Source: Pinisolibacter aquiterrae
Lineage (GTDB): Bacteria; Pseudomonadota; Alphaproteobacteria; Rhizobiales; Ancalomicrobiaceae
Assembly (NCBI RefSeq): GCF_019160155.1
Contig: NZ_JAFNIH010000009.1
Span: 1-64,000 of the forward strand
Direction of reading: 5' to 3'
Length of the DNA: 64,000 nt
Position 1 is the first letter of the stretch. Every line of letters begins with the position of its first letter. This document shows positions 39,912 through 48,976 of the stretch, in pieces. Under the pieces are notes generated by a model. It did no database searches, was not told the DNA's origin, and was given only the letters and a program-made list of their open reading frames with translations. Both the position numbers and the translations under genes were made by a program.

Positions 39912-40897
39912 CGACCGATCCCCTCGGAATTACTCGGATTTTCGTCACGCCCAAGGTGCCAAACGGACTGCAGTCCGTCAAGCGAGCGAAGGGTCGCGAT
40001 CGAGCCTTCGAGACCGAGGGCGGAGGTGACGCCACGGGTCGCGGCGGCGGCGAGGCTCTCGGCGAGCGGCCAGCCGACGCCCTCGGCCTTCGGCTTCCAG
40101 TCGAGGATCGGCAGGCCGCTCGCCACACCCTTGGCGTGCAACCACTCGACCGCGACACTCTCCTCGCCGATTTCGTCGACGAGTTTCAGGTCGAGCGCCT
40201 GATGTCCGGTGACGACGCGGCCGTCGGCGAGTTCGAGCGCGCGCTCGCGGGTGAGGCCGCGGCGCTCGGCGACGAGGCCGACGAACCAGTCGTAGGTGTC
40301 GCGGATGGCGCGATCGAGCATGGCGCGCGCCTCCGGCGAGGTCGGCTTGAAGGGGGTCGGCTCGGCCTTCATGGGCGAGGACTTCACCTCCTCGAGCTTC
40401 ACGCCGACGGTCTTCATCAGTTCGGAGACGTCGCCCCATTGCACGAGGACGCCGATCGAGCCGGTCAGGGCCGAGCGCCGGGCGACGATGTGGTCGGTGC
40501 CGAGGGCCGCCATGTAGCCGGCGGAGGCGGCGAGCGAGCCGACGTGGGTGACGGTCGGCTTCTTCGCGGCGAGACGACGCAGCGCCTGATAGAGCGCCTC
40601 GCCGGCGGTGGTGGCGCCGCCGGGGCTGTCGATGTCGACGACGACGCCCTTGACCGCGTCGGACTCGGCCATCTGGTCGATGGTGGCGATGAGCGCGCGG
40701 TCGGGCAGCATCAGGCCCTTGACGGCGATGCGCGCCACATGGGGCCGGGTCTTGGAGGTGCCGCCGCCGACGAGGTCGAAGCGCACCGCGAGCGCGGCGC
40801 AGGCGACGACCGCGAGGAGAATGGCGAAGATGCGCCAGCGACCGAGCCTGCGCTCGAGGCGACGCCGATCGGCGATCGCGTCCGGGTCGAGCATCAT
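39908..40897 (-). CDS. sppA: Signal peptide peptidase SppA, S49 family short form
   Basis: A 329-residue inner-membrane serine protease that degrades cleaved signal peptides. One transmembrane helix lies at about residues 22-40. The S49 core has [15 protein letters not shown] (oxyanion glycines), the nucleophile serine in [15 protein letters not shown] (Ser125), [11 protein letters not shown], and the general-base lysine in [13 protein letters not shown] (probably Lys177). This is the single-domain form usual in alphaproteobacteria. It is separated from rpsA by a strong terminator, so sppA-ihfB-lapA probably has its own promoter in 40898-41007. Confidence 0.93.
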   Translation of the reverse strand: MMLDPDAIADRRRLERRLGRWRIFAILLAVVACAALAVRFDLVGGGTSKTRPHVARIAVKGLMLPDRALIATIDQMAESDAVKGVVVDIDSPGGATTAGEALYQALRRLAAKKPTVTHVGSLAASAGYMAALGTDHIVARRSALTGSIGVLVQWGDVSELMKTVGVKLEEVKSSPMKAEPTPFKPTSPEARAMLDRAIRDTYDWFVGLVAERRGLTRERALELADGRVVTGHQALDLKLVDEIGEESVAVEWLHAKGVASGLPILDWKPKAEGVGWPLAESLAAAATRGVTSALGLEGSIATLRSLDGLQSVWHLGRDENPSNSEGIGR

Positions 40898-41007
40898 CGA
40901 ATGGGTCTCCGCCGGTGGATCCGAGGTCCGAGGGGTATCAGCCCCGGCGACGGCCTTCAACCCCGTCGACGGCGCGCGGTCTTCGGTCGCATGTCGCGAG
41001 TGAAACG

Positions 41008-41040
41008 AAAAAGACCCGCGCCGGTTCCCCGGCGCGGGTC
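41008..41040 (-). terminator. Rho-independent terminator of rpsA
   Basis: On the minus strand GACCCGCGCCGG and CCGGCGCGGGTC (41040-41029 and 41024-41013) form a perfect 12-bp stem with a GGAA tetraloop, followed by TTTTT (41012-41008). It lies 46 bases after the rpsA stop codon. Confidence 0.93.
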
Positions 41041-41085
41041 TCTGCGATCACGGGGCGACCGGCGCGGATCGCGCCGGCCGACCTA

Positions 41086-42780
41086 TCACTTGTCTTCGGT
41101 GCGGGCGCGCAGCGCCGCGCCGAGGATATCGCCGAGCGAGGCGCCCGAGTCGGACGAACCGAACTGAGCGATCGCTTCCTTCTCCTCGGCCATTTCCAGC
41201 GCCTTGATCGACACCGAGACCTTGCGGGTCTTGCGGTCGAACTGGATGACGCGGGCGTCGAGGCGCTCGCCGACGGCGAAGCGGTCGGGACGCTGATCAC
41301 CACGCTCGCGAGCGAGCTCGGAGCGCTTGATGAAGGTGGTGAACTCGCTGTCGACGATCTTCACGTCGATGCCCGAATCCTTCACCTCGGTGACTTCGCA
41401 GGTCACGATCGCGCCGCGACGGATGTCGCCGGCCTTCTCGAAGGGGTCGCCGGCGAGCTGCTTCACGCCGAGCGAGATGCGCTCCTTGTCGACGTCCACG
41501 TCGAGGACCACGGCCTTGATCTTGTCGCCGCGACGGAACTCCTCGATGACCTGCTCGCCCGGACGGTTCCAGTCGAGGTCGGAGAGGTGGACCATGCCGT
41601 CGACGTCGCCGTCGAGACCCACGAACAGACCGAACTCGGTCTTGTTCTTGACCTCGCCCTCGACCACGGTGCCCGCCGGATACTTCTCGACGAAGGTCTC
41701 CCAGGGGTTGGCGAGCGTCTGCTTGAGGCCGAGCGAGATGCGGCGCTTGACCGGATCGACCTCGAGCACCATCACTTCGACTTCCTGCGAGGTCGAAACG
41801 ATCTTGCCCGGATGGACGTTCTTCTTGGTCCAGCTCATCTCGGAGACGTGGATCAGGCCCTCGATGCCCGGCTCCAGCTCGACGAAGGCGCCGTAGTCGG
41901 TGATGTTGGTCACGCGACCCGCGAACTTCGCGTTCACCGGATACTTGGCGACGATGCCCTCCCACGGATCCGCCTCGAGCTGCTTCATGCCGAGCGAGAT
42001 GCGGTGGGTCTCCGGGTTGACGCGGATGATCTGGACCTTGACGGTCTGACCGATCGACAGCACCTCGGAGGGATGGTTGATGCGGCGCCACGCGATGTCG
42101 GTGACGTGCAGCAGGCCGTCGATGCCGCCGAGGTCGACGAACGCACCGTAGTCGGTGATGTTCTTGACCACGCCGTCGACGATCTGGCCTTCCTGCAGGC
42201 TCTGGACGAGCTCGGAACGCTGCTCCGCCCGGGTCTCCTCGAGGACGGTGCGGCGCGACACGACGATGTTGCCGCGGCGCTTGTCCATCTTGAGGATCTG
42301 GAAGGGCTGCGGAACGTGCATCAGCGGGCCGACGTCGCGGACCGGACGGATGTCGACCTGGGAGCGCGGCAGGAACGCCACGGCGCCGTCGAGGTCGACC
42401 GTGAAGCCACCCTTGACCTGATTGAAGATGAGGCCGGTGACCTTCTCGTTCTTGGCGAAGGCCTCCTCGAGACGGGTCCAGCTCTCCTCGCGGCGCGCCT
42501 TCTCACGGGAGATGACGGCTTCGCCGAGCGCGTTCTCGACACGATCGAGATAGACCTCGACCTCGTCGCCGACCTTGAGGCCGCCGTCGCGGCCCTGGGC
42601 GCCGAATTCCTTGAGCGCGACGCGACCTTCGACCTTGAGGCCGACGTCGATCACCGCGAGATCCTTCTCGATCGCGACGATCTTGCCCTTGACGACCGAA
42701 CCTTCATAGAGGTTCGAGGTCTCGAAGGACTCTTCGAGGAGGGCCGCGAACTCGTCGCGGGTGGGGTTCATCTGAGACAT
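41086..42780 (-). CDS. rpsA: 30S ribosomal protein S1
   Basis: S1 binds mRNA leaders and unfolds them for initiation. The 564-residue product contains six S1 (OB-fold) repeats: an N-terminal ribosome-docking pair (SVVKGKIVAIEKDLAVIDVG at about 28-47; GLIFNQVKGGFTVDL) and four mRNA-binding repeats, each with GAFVDL/GAFVEL or FGLFVGL and DLDW/DIAW/EMSW motifs. It ends in ALRARTEDK. The ATG at 42780 is preceded by CAGGAG; a second ATG three codons later is possible. cmk lies upstream, the ancestral order. Confidence 0.98.
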   Translation of the reverse strand: MSQMNPTRDEFAALLEESFETSNLYEGSVVKGKIVAIEKDLAVIDVGLKVEGRVALKEFGAQGRDGGLKVGDEVEVYLDRVENALGEAVISREKARREESWTRLEEAFAKNEKVTGLIFNQVKGGFTVDLDGAVAFLPRSQVDIRPVRDVGPLMHVPQPFQILKMDKRRGNIVVSRRTVLEETRAEQRSELVQSLQEGQIVDGVVKNITDYGAFVDLGGIDGLLHVTDIAWRRINHPSEVLSIGQTVKVQIIRVNPETHRISLGMKQLEADPWEGIVAKYPVNAKFAGRVTNITDYGAFVELEPGIEGLIHVSEMSWTKKNVHPGKIVSTSQEVEVMVLEVDPVKRRISLGLKQTLANPWETFVEKYPAGTVVEGEVKNKTEFGLFVGLDGDVDGMVHLSDLDWNRPGEQVIEEFRRGDKIKAVVLDVDVDKERISLGVKQLAGDPFEKAGDIRRGAIVTCEVTEVKDSGIDVKIVDSEFTTFIKRSELARERGDQRPDRFAVGERLDARVIQFDRKTRKVSVSIKALEMAEEKEAIAQFGSSDSGASLGDILGAALRARTEDK

Positions 42781-43122
42781 TCAAACTCCTGGTGCCGAAA
42801 ACGGCTGCGCCGGCGGGGGCTGGTGTTCGGGGACGGTCTCGATCGCGTCCGGTTTCTCGTTGGTCGAGAAACAGCCCCGAGGTCTCCCCCGAGGTGCCGG
42901 CGCCGGCGAACATCGATCGAAATCGCTTCTGTCGTCCGAACCGCTCTTCCCATCCCCCGCGGGTGCGGGTCGGCGTGTCGGACGCCGGGGATAAGGAAGG
43001 GACACCCCGCGCGAGGCGAGGCAGCCGTCCGAACCGGCGTTCCATAGCCGAAGAGGCCGGCGCGGGCAAGCGAAAGCGGGGGGGAACCGACGATTTCGGG
43101 CCCTCGCCGCCGCTCGCGGAGG
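42781..43122 (-). other. 342-base rpsA leader region between cmk and rpsA
   Basis: No gene is visible. The rpsA ribosome-binding site CAGGAG lies directly before the ATG. The remainder is GC-rich with several short inverted repeats and no AT-rich promoter core that I could single out. Because S1 genes are usually autoregulated through their leader, this stretch is the place where such a structure would lie, but I could not define one by eye. Confidence 0.35.
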
Positions 43123-43776
43123 TCAGCCGCGGCGCGCCTCGACGATGGCGAGGGCGCGGGCGAAGGCGGCGTCGCGGTCGAGGTCGGAGGTGTCGAGGAG
43201 GATCGCGTCGGCGGCCGGCTTCAACGGGGCGACGGCGCGGCCGCTGTCGCGTTCGTCGCGTTCGCGGGTTTCGGCGAGGATCGTCTCGTAGACGACGTCG
43301 CGGCCCTTGGCGAGCAACTCGTCGGTGCGGCGGCGGGCGCGCACCTCGGGCGAGGCGGTGACGAAGATCTTCACGTCGGCGTCGGGGCAGATGACCGTGC
43401 CGATGTCGCGGCCGTCGAGCACGGCGCCGGGAGCGCGGGAGGCGAAGGCGCGCTGGAAGTCGACCAGGGCGGCGCGGACGGCGGGGTGGACCGCGACGCG
43501 GCTCGCCAATTCGCCCGCCTCGCGGCCGCGCAGATCGCCGCGCTTCAGGTCCTCGGGGTCGAGCGCCTCGGCGAATTGGCCGGCGAGCACGGGATCGTCG
43601 AGATCGAACCCGCGCTCGTCCATCAGCTTGCCGATGGCGCGATAGAGCAGGCCGGTGTCGAGATAGGGGAGGCGCAGCGCGGCGGCGAGGCGTTCGGCCA
43701 GCGTGCCCTTGCCGGCGGCCGCCGGGCCGTCGATCGCGACGACGAAGGGTCGGGCGGAAGGAACGTCGTTCGTCAC
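43123..43776 (-). CDS. cmk: Cytidylate kinase
   Basis: Cmk phosphorylates CMP and dCMP to the diphosphates. The 217-residue product has the P-loop [17 protein letters not shown] near residue 15, [14 protein letters not shown], the substrate-binding [19 protein letters not shown] and the LID/NMP region [12 protein letters not shown] and [20 protein letters not shown]. It lies 18 bases after the FzlA-like gene and upstream of rpsA. aroA, which commonly precedes cmk, is at the left end of this window instead. Confidence 0.96.
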   Translation of the reverse strand: MTNDVPSARPFVVAIDGPAAAGKGTLAERLAAALRLPYLDTGLLYRAIGKLMDERGFDLDDPVLAGQFAEALDPEDLKRGDLRGREAGELASRVAVHPAVRAALVDFQRAFASRAPGAVLDGRDIGTVICPDADVKIFVTASPEVRARRRTDELLAKGRDVVYETILAETRERDERDSGRAVAPLKPAADAILLDTSDLDRDAAFARALAIVEARRG

Positions 43777-43794
43777 GGGCGGATCTCTCGAGGT

Positions 43795-44487
43795 TCAGAA
43801 ATCGAGGTCGGCGTAGGTGGCGGCCGGCGGGATCGCGAGGATGCGATCGGCGAGGAGCGTGCGGAACGAGGGCCGCGACTTGACCAGTCCGTACCAGGCC
43901 TTGGTGGTGTCGTCCTCGGCCCAGGGCACCTCGCCGAGATAGTCGACGCAGGAGAGCGCGGCGGCGGCGGCGAGATCGGCGAAGGTGAGGCGGCCGCCGG
44001 CGAGCCAGTCGCGGGTCATGGTCAGCCAGCCGATGTATTTGAGATGATGGCGGATGTTGGCGCGGGCGGCGCGCAGCACCGCCGAATCGGGCTCGCCGCC
44101 GCCCTGGGCGCGGGGGATCTCCAGTTTGAAGATCTTCTCGTGCACCAGATAGCCGACGACCTCGCCGTCGAACTTGCCGAGGAACCAGTCGACGAGGCGG
44201 CGCACCTCGGCGCGGGTCTCGGCGTGCTGGGGCATCAGGCGGCGGTCGCCCATGGCGTAACCGCGCGTCTCGTCGAGATATTCCATGATGACCGAGGCGC
44301 CGCAGATCGGCGGGCCGTCGTTCTCGACCAGGACCGGCAGGGAACCGGCCGGGTTCATCAAGAGGAAGTCGCGGCGCCGCTCCCAGGGCTTTTCCACCAC
44401 GAGGTCCGGCACGATGCCGTATTCGGCGCAGGCCAGGCGCACGAAGCGGCTCGAGGTGGAGAAGGGATGGTGGAAGAGCGTGAGCAT
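43795..44487 (-). CDS. fzlA: GST-fold protein, probable FtsZ-binding division protein FzlA
   Basis: A 230-residue protein with the glutathione-S-transferase fold: thioredoxin-like N-domain (MLTLFHHPFSTSSRFVRLAC; NPAGSLPVLVE; GASVIMEYLDE) and helical C-domain (FADLAAAAALSCVDYLGEVPW). The strongly conserved EKPWERR segment and the C-terminal YADLDF are features I associate with FzlA, which curves FtsZ filaments and is required for constriction in Caulobacter and Agrobacterium. A generic GST without a division role is the alternative. The ATG at 44487 starts the fold directly. It is followed by cmk. Confidence 0.65.
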   Translation of the reverse strand: MLTLFHHPFSTSSRFVRLACAEYGIVPDLVVEKPWERRRDFLLMNPAGSLPVLVENDGPPICGASVIMEYLDETRGYAMGDRRLMPQHAETRAEVRRLVDWFLGKFDGEVVGYLVHEKIFKLEIPRAQGGGEPDSAVLRAARANIRHHLKYIGWLTMTRDWLAGGRLTFADLAAAAALSCVDYLGEVPWAEDDTTKAWYGLVKSRPSFRTLLADRILAIPPAATYADLDF

Positions 44488-44619
44488 CGCGATCCGTATC
44501 AGGCGCCGGGGACGGATTCCGACGAGAATCCTTCCTATAGGCTCACGCGGGAGACCCGACAAGCCGAGCCGGAGAGACGCGGTGGAAACCCGGCCGCGCC
44601 GCCCCGCGATCCCCGCGCC

Positions 44620-45609
44620 TCAAGCCGCGCGGCGGTCGAACTGGCCGGTCGGGCGGAAGCGCCAGAGATAACCTTCGAGGACCGCCTCGATCGCGGTCGG
44701 CTCGATGCCGAGGCCGGCGAAGGTGCGGCCCTCGGCGACGGCGGCCTCGGAGACGACGTTGTCGGTCTTGAGCAACTCGACCTGATCCTCGGTGAGGAGC
44801 GGGTTGGGCAGGAGCTGCAGCACCTTGGCCTTCAGCTTGGCGAGGCCGAAGGGCACCGGCACCATCAGGCGCTTGCGGTGGGCGGTGGCGCAGACCAGCT
44901 CGAGGCATTCGCGGAAGGTCTTCACCTCGGGGCCGCCGAGTTCGTAGGTCGTGCCGGCCTTCGCGCCGCCCTCGACGGCGATCGCCACGGCTTCGGCGAC
45001 GTCGCGGACATAGGCGGGCTGGAACCGGGTCTTGCCGCCGCCGATGAGCGGCAGGATCGGCGAGAGCGAGGCCATCAGGCCGAGCTTGTTGAAGAAGTCG
45101 TCGTCGGGTCCGAACAGGACCGACGGCCGCAGCACCACCGAGTCGGGCAGGACGTGGAGCACCGCGCCTTCGCCCAGCGCCTTGGTGCGGGCGTATTCGG
45201 AGGTGGAGGCCTCGTCGGCGCCGATGGCGGAGACGTGGACCATCGAGGGGATGCCGGCGGACTTGGCGGCCTCGGCGATCATGTGGGCGCCGTCGGCCTG
45301 GACGTCGGCGAAGGACTGCTTGCCGGTGGGGGCGAGAATGCCGACCAGATTGATCGCGGCGTCGGCGCCCTCGAGGGCGCGGTCGATCGACCAGCGATGG
45401 TCGCGGCGGATGTTGACCTGGACACCCATGATCTGACCGACGGCGCCGGAGGGCTGATTCTGACCGGCGAGATCGGGACGGCGGCAGGCGACGCGAATGC
45501 GCCAGCCGCGCCGCGCCAGCGCCCGCACGACCTGACGACCGAGGAAGCCGGAGCCGCCGAACACGGTGACGAGCTTGGCCTCGGAGGAGGGGAGGAGAGG
45601 AGCGGTCAT
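44620..45609 (-). CDS. NAD(P)-binding SDR protein, complex I NDUFA9-subunit family
   Basis: A 329-residue extended/atypical short-chain dehydrogenase. VTVFGGSGFLGRQVVRALARRG (about 13-34, in the GxxGxxG form) binds the dinucleotide; GADAAINLVGIL, VHVSAIGADEASTSEYARTK and VLRPSVLFGPDDDFFNKL follow. This wording is that of the complex I NDUFA9-like family in alphaproteobacteria, whose mitochondrial relative stabilises complex I; catalytic activity is doubtful because the YxxxK motif is altered. It is the first gene of the leftward array and ends 132 bases before the fzlA start. Confidence 0.85.
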   Translation of the reverse strand: MTAPLLPSSEAKLVTVFGGSGFLGRQVVRALARRGWRIRVACRRPDLAGQNQPSGAVGQIMGVQVNIRRDHRWSIDRALEGADAAINLVGILAPTGKQSFADVQADGAHMIAEAAKSAGIPSMVHVSAIGADEASTSEYARTKALGEGAVLHVLPDSVVLRPSVLFGPDDDFFNKLGLMASLSPILPLIGGGKTRFQPAYVRDVAEAVAIAVEGGAKAGTTYELGGPEVKTFRECLELVCATAHRKRLMVPVPFGLAKLKAKVLQLLPNPLLTEDQVELLKTDNVVSEAAVAEGRTFAGLGIEPTAIEAVLEGYLWRFRPTGQFDRRAA

Positions 45610-45762
45610 GCGAAACCTCGTCGACTGTCGTGTGCGGCCTTGAAACCCGTTCGGTTCTTAGCCCTCCCCGGGCGTCCTGTGAAGCGCCTCGCGCACTCGT
45701 CCTTGGTGGAAAGCGAAATTCGTTTCATCGGGGCGATTGACAAGCGTCCGGGGACCGCTTAA

Positions 45763-47019
45763 TCACGCCGCCGTTGCCCAGGTGGCGGAATTGGTAGACG
45801 CGCACGGTTCAGGTCCGTGTTCCGCAAGGAGTGGAGGTTCGAGTCCTCTCCTGGGCACCAACACCTCAGACGAGGTGAGTTCCACCAAAGCGTTAGACGG
45901 CGTTTCCGTCCCACTTGCCGTGGGCGCCGTTTTCGGTGGGACAAAGTCGCCTTCGTCCAGGCGCTTCCGCGCGTTGCGCGCCAACCTCTTCTGATCAGCC
46001 GAGCGGGTGTAGCGGTCGACCTCTTTCGAGGTCTTGTGACCTGTGAACGACATGATTTCGCGGTCGCTGGCGCCCTGTTCGGCGAGCGTCGCCGAGAAGA
46101 ATTTGCGCAGCCCGTGCGCCGATCGATCCTTCAATCCCGCCTCGCGACACCAGTCTCTGAACTTGTTGCCGAAGGCTGCCGTCGAGGCGAAGGGACGCCC
46201 GTAGTCGGTCACGAGAAACGTCTCGGCGCCGTGCGCCGTCACGACGAGCGCTTCCTTCAGCGCGTCGCTCAGCGGCAAGGTGAGCGAGACCGGATTGCGG
46301 TTGCGGTTCTTCCACTGAGTGAAGGTGATGGTGCCGTCATCGATCATGGGTGGGCCGAGGCGATGAACGTCGGAGATCCGCTGTCCGAATTCGGTGAAGA
46401 GGACGAGCGCCAGCCGGGCCATGGAGCCCATGGGGTGACGCGCTTCGAATCGTTCGACGTCGGCCTTCGACCATGCAGGAATGCCGCCCGCACGAACGGC
46501 GGGGAAATAGGGCACGACGGCGGCCGGGTTGGTGTCGGCGAGATCGTTGACCACGGCGTGCTTGTAGAGCTGGCGGAGCGCCTTGATCATGCCGTTCGCC
46601 GCCCCCGGCGTCTCCGACAAGCGGTCCCGTACCGCGCGGACGTGGCGCGGCAACATCGCACGATAGGGCAAAGTCCCGAACTCGCGCCCGTCCTTGGCCT
46701 CCATCAGACAGAAGCGATCGAGGAGTGATCGGCGGACGCGGCGTGTCGAGGCATCGAGCCCCTTGAATTCGGCGCTGGCATAGTAGCGTTCGCACAAGGA
46801 ACGGAACGATCCCGGTGCAGCCGGGGAGTCCTTCCCCTTCCTCTTCGGTGTCGGCTTCACCTTGCCGGCGAGGGCGTCGCGGTAGAGCGACCAGAATGCC
46901 GGGGTGTCGTACTCTTCACGGATGCGGATTTTCGCCTTGCCCGACGGGCGAACGTACCAGCGCACCTTTCCGTGCCGGTCGACGTCGCGCGAGAGGTGGG
47001 GCGGGTTTCGGCGCACCAT
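45763..47019 (-). CDS. Tyrosine-type site-specific integrase
   Basis: A 418-residue tyrosine recombinase. The catalytic residues are in place: Arg214 (EFGQRISDVHR), His302-x-x-Arg305 (SAHGLRKFF), His328 (FTGHKTSKEV) and the nucleophile Tyr337 (VDRYTRSADQ). An N-terminal SAM-like core-binding domain occupies about 70-170. Residues from about 387 on are read antisense from tRNA-Leu and the stop lies 11 bases past the tRNA 5' end, so the C-terminal 30 residues are supplied by the host chromosome and would differ in the excised form. It is the last gene of the element's leftward operon, three bases after the 63-residue gene. Confidence 0.92.
   Translation of the reverse strand: MVRRNPPHLSRDVDRHGKVRWYVRPSGKAKIRIREEYDTPAFWSLYRDALAGKVKPTPKRKGKDSPAAPGSFRSLCERYYASAEFKGLDASTRRVRRSLLDRFCLMEAKDGREFGTLPYRAMLPRHVRAVRDRLSETPGAANGMIKALRQLYKHAVVNDLADTNPAAVVPYFPAVRAGGIPAWSKADVERFEARHPMGSMARLALVLFTEFGQRISDVHRLGPPMIDDGTITFTQWKNRNRNPVSLTLPLSDALKEALVVTAHGAETFLVTDYGRPFASTAAFGNKFRDWCREAGLKDRSAHGLRKFFSATLAEQGASDREIMSFTGHKTSKEVDRYTRSADQKRLARNARKRLDEGDFVPPKTAPTASGTETPSNALVELTSSEVLVPRRGLEPPLLAEHGPEPCASTNSATWATAA
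45776..45860 (+). tRNA. tRNA-Leu (anticodon CAG)
   Basis: A complete 85-nt class II tRNA with encoded CCA. The acceptor stem is GCCCAGG/CCTGGGC with discriminator A, the D-loop contains TTGGTAGAC, the anticodon stem-loop CACGGTTCAGGTCCGTG gives CAG, then a long variable arm and the T-arm AGGTTCGAGTCCT. It decodes CUG. Its 3' 16 bases (45845-45860) are the left attachment site of the integrated element, so the element restored the tRNA end on integration. The integrase gene reads antisense through the whole tRNA. Confidence 0.97.
45845..45860. repeat. attL core of the tRNA-Leu element
   Basis: CCTCTCCTGGGCACCA at the 3' end of tRNA-Leu is repeated perfectly at 50259-50274 in the same orientation. 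The two copies diverge immediately on both sides. A 16-bp direct repeat ending with the tRNA CCA and sitting next to a tyrosine integrase is the standard signature of site-specific integration. Confidence 0.92.
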
Positions 47020-47022
47020 GGG

Positions 47023-47214
47023 TCAGACGGCCTCGTCCCAAGGATTGACGACTTCCGGCTCTTGGGGAGCCGAGGGGGCGGGCCGATCGACCAGAACGAC
47101 GATTCGGCCGTTCGGCTCGACTTCGACGCGCGGGCATTCGACACCTGCCGCGAGCGCGCCCTTGAAGGCGCGCGTGATGTCCGACGTCTTGAAGCGAGCG
47201 GGTTGTCTCGCCAT
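47023..47214 (-). CDS. Small integrase-associated protein (63 aa), unknown function
   Basis: The product begins ARQPARFKTSDITRAFKGAL and continues VECPRVEVEPNGRIVVLVD before an acidic tail. The pattern of a short helix (TxxDIxRAxKxA) followed by a beta hairpin with EVxxxGxIxV is one I associate with small proteins encoded directly upstream of integrases in alphaproteobacterial prophages. An excision or DNA-binding role is possible but unproven. It starts two bases after the portal stop and ends three bases before the integrase start, so it is translated as part of the same operon. Confidence 0.7.
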   Translation of the reverse strand: MARQPARFKTSDITRAFKGALAAGVECPRVEVEPNGRIVVLVDRPAPSAPQEPEVVNPWDEAV

Positions 47215-47216
47215 GG

Positions 47217-48428
47217 TCACACCCCCGTCTGCGTCGCCTGGGTGCCGAGGGGCACCCAATTGGCGGGTTGGTGGTAGACGTCGCCGTTCGCGATCGGCGG
47301 TTCGTTCTCACGGCGGCGGACGTCGTTGGGCGAGAGCGCGCCGATCTCGCGGCCGATCCGGTACGCTTCGAACCGCGCCTGCACGTCGCCGCGCAGCAGC
47401 GCCGACAGGTCGTGTTCGACGTAGATCGACCGGCGGGCGGCATCGGAGAGGAGGCAGCGCATCATGGCCGCTTCGATCCGCGCGGCGAGCGGCCCCAGTG
47501 CATTTTGCACGAGGGCGCGCGCCTCCTGTTCCGTATTGGAATAGGTGCCGCGATCGGTGATGCCGACGCACGTCGGCGGGATACCGAAGACGCGGGCGAC
47601 ATCCTCGTTCGCGAGCTTGCGGCTCGCGAGGAATTCGGCGTCCTGCGGCGTCCACGAGATCCGTTCGAACTTGGCACCGCCGTCGAGGATCATCATCTCG
47701 CCGGACTTGCCGATGCCCTGGTATTTCTCCCTCAGCGTCTGACGAACGCGAGCGGCCTGTTCCTGGTTCTGCACGAACTTGTCGGGGAAGGAGATCACGC
47801 CCGACGGCCGTAGCGCGTTTCGGATGAAGCCCTCGGCGGTCTCGGCCTGCCCGACGGCGAAGCCCATCGCCTCGCGGGCGATGTGGAGCGGCGAGAGGCC
47901 CATCATGCCGTCGCGGGTCGGTCCGCGAACGTGCAACACCTCGTCCTGCAGCAGGACTTCCGTCCCGCCATAGGGCGACGAGATCCGATAGCGCAGGCGC
48001 CCGCCGGCGAGGCGTTCGACGCCGACGTTGCCCCACGGCTCAGGCCAGAGCGCGACCACTTGGCCACGCGCGTTGCGCTCGATCCGGGCGAAGGCGTTGC
48101 CGCGGGTGTCGAGTTCGCGGAGGAGGAATTCGCGACCCTCGAAGGCCGCGAGGTTCGGATTCATCTGGTCGTGCAGTACCGCATAGAGCGGAAGATCGTC
48201 GGCCCGCTCGCGCCCGCCGTCAGCGGTGCGGCGGAAGGCGAAGAGGCCGACGCTCGCCAGCATCTCGGAACGGATGCCGACGCAGCGCGCTGCGACGGCG
48301 AGGCTCGACAGAGTGACGTCGGGAGACGCCGCGCCGCCGAGACCACGCGTCGCGAGATGCTCGGCGAGGAAGGCGTCGGGCGATGCGGAGCGCGTCTCGC
48401 GGCGGAAGAAGCGATCGAGGAAGCCCAT
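47217..48428 (-). CDS. HK97-family phage portal protein
   Basis: The portal forms the dodecameric ring at one capsid vertex through which DNA enters. The 403-residue product, normal for the HK97 family, has LSSLAVAARCVGIRSEMLAS, FLLRELDTRGNAFARIERN, EVLHVRGPTRDGMMGLSPLH, and ASRKLANEDVARVFGIPPTCVG with TYSNTEQEARALVQNAL in the stem and wing region. It ends in a tail that may contact other head proteins. Its ATG overlaps the protease stop (TGATG). No large terminase is present to dock on it. It appears intact. Confidence 0.92.
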   Translation of the reverse strand: MGFLDRFFRRETRSASPDAFLAEHLATRGLGGAASPDVTLSSLAVAARCVGIRSEMLASVGLFAFRRTADGGRERADDLPLYAVLHDQMNPNLAAFEGREFLLRELDTRGNAFARIERNARGQVVALWPEPWGNVGVERLAGGRLRYRISSPYGGTEVLLQDEVLHVRGPTRDGMMGLSPLHIAREAMGFAVGQAETAEGFIRNALRPSGVISFPDKFVQNQEQAARVRQTLREKYQGIGKSGEMMILDGGAKFERISWTPQDAEFLASRKLANEDVARVFGIPPTCVGITDRGTYSNTEQEARALVQNALGPLAARIEAAMMRCLLSDAARRSIYVEHDLSALLRGDVQARFEAYRIGREIGALSPNDVRRRENEPPIANGDVYHQPANWVPLGTQATQTGV

Positions 48429-48976
48429 CAGCACACCCCCACGGCGGCGAGGCGGAAGCGCGCGAGGGCGAGCGGCATGACGCCGCCAGACCCACGCGCC
48501 CGCGCGTTGACGATCGTGCCGTCATAGGCGGCGAACGCCTGGACGACGGAGATTTCGACGAGGTCGACGGCGACGAGCTCGCGCGCCTCGCCCGACCAGA
48601 CGTCGCCGCCGGCCGGCACCCGGAAGCCGAAGCTCATGCCGCCGAGGTCGCCGCGCTCGGCGAGCGCGAGAACGTCGCGGCCCGCCTGGGTGTCGGGCAC
48701 GTCGAGGGCGAAGGCGAGGCCACGCGTGTCCTCGGCGAGGCGCAGTGTCCCCGACCGGGTGCGGGCGAGGACGCGGCTCGGGTCGTGGTCGACGAGGGCG
48801 AGGACGTCGCCCCGCCGCTCGAGGCTCTTGGTGAAGGCACCGGCCCGGATCGTCTCGGAGAAGGAACCGATCCGCGCCTCGGCGCCGAAGAGCGCGGCGT
48901 AACCCTCGAGCGTCCGGCCCTTCGACCGGACTTCGAGGGCTCCCGCCCGCTTTTCGAGGGTGGCCGCGTCGATCAT
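48428..48976 (-). CDS. HK97-family prohead protease
   Basis: A 182-residue capsid maturation protease (peptidase family U35 / herpesvirus-assemblin fold). LEGYAALFGAEARIGSFSETIRAGAF, the catalytic His in LVDHDPSRVLAR (His64) and the Ser in GDLGGMSFGFRVP (Ser115) are all present, followed by the strand pair VDLVEISVVQAFAAYD. It should cleave the capsid protein's delta domain and then itself. Its ATG overlaps the capsid stop (ATGA) and its stop overlaps the portal start, so the three head genes are translationally coupled. Confidence 0.92.
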   Translation of the reverse strand: MIDAATLEKRAGALEVRSKGRTLEGYAALFGAEARIGSFSETIRAGAFTKSLERRGDVLALVDHDPSRVLARTRSGTLRLAEDTRGLAFALDVPDTQAGRDVLALAERGDLGGMSFGFRVPAGGDVWSGEARELVAVDLVEISVVQAFAAYDGTIVNARARGSGGVMPLALARFRLAAVGVC

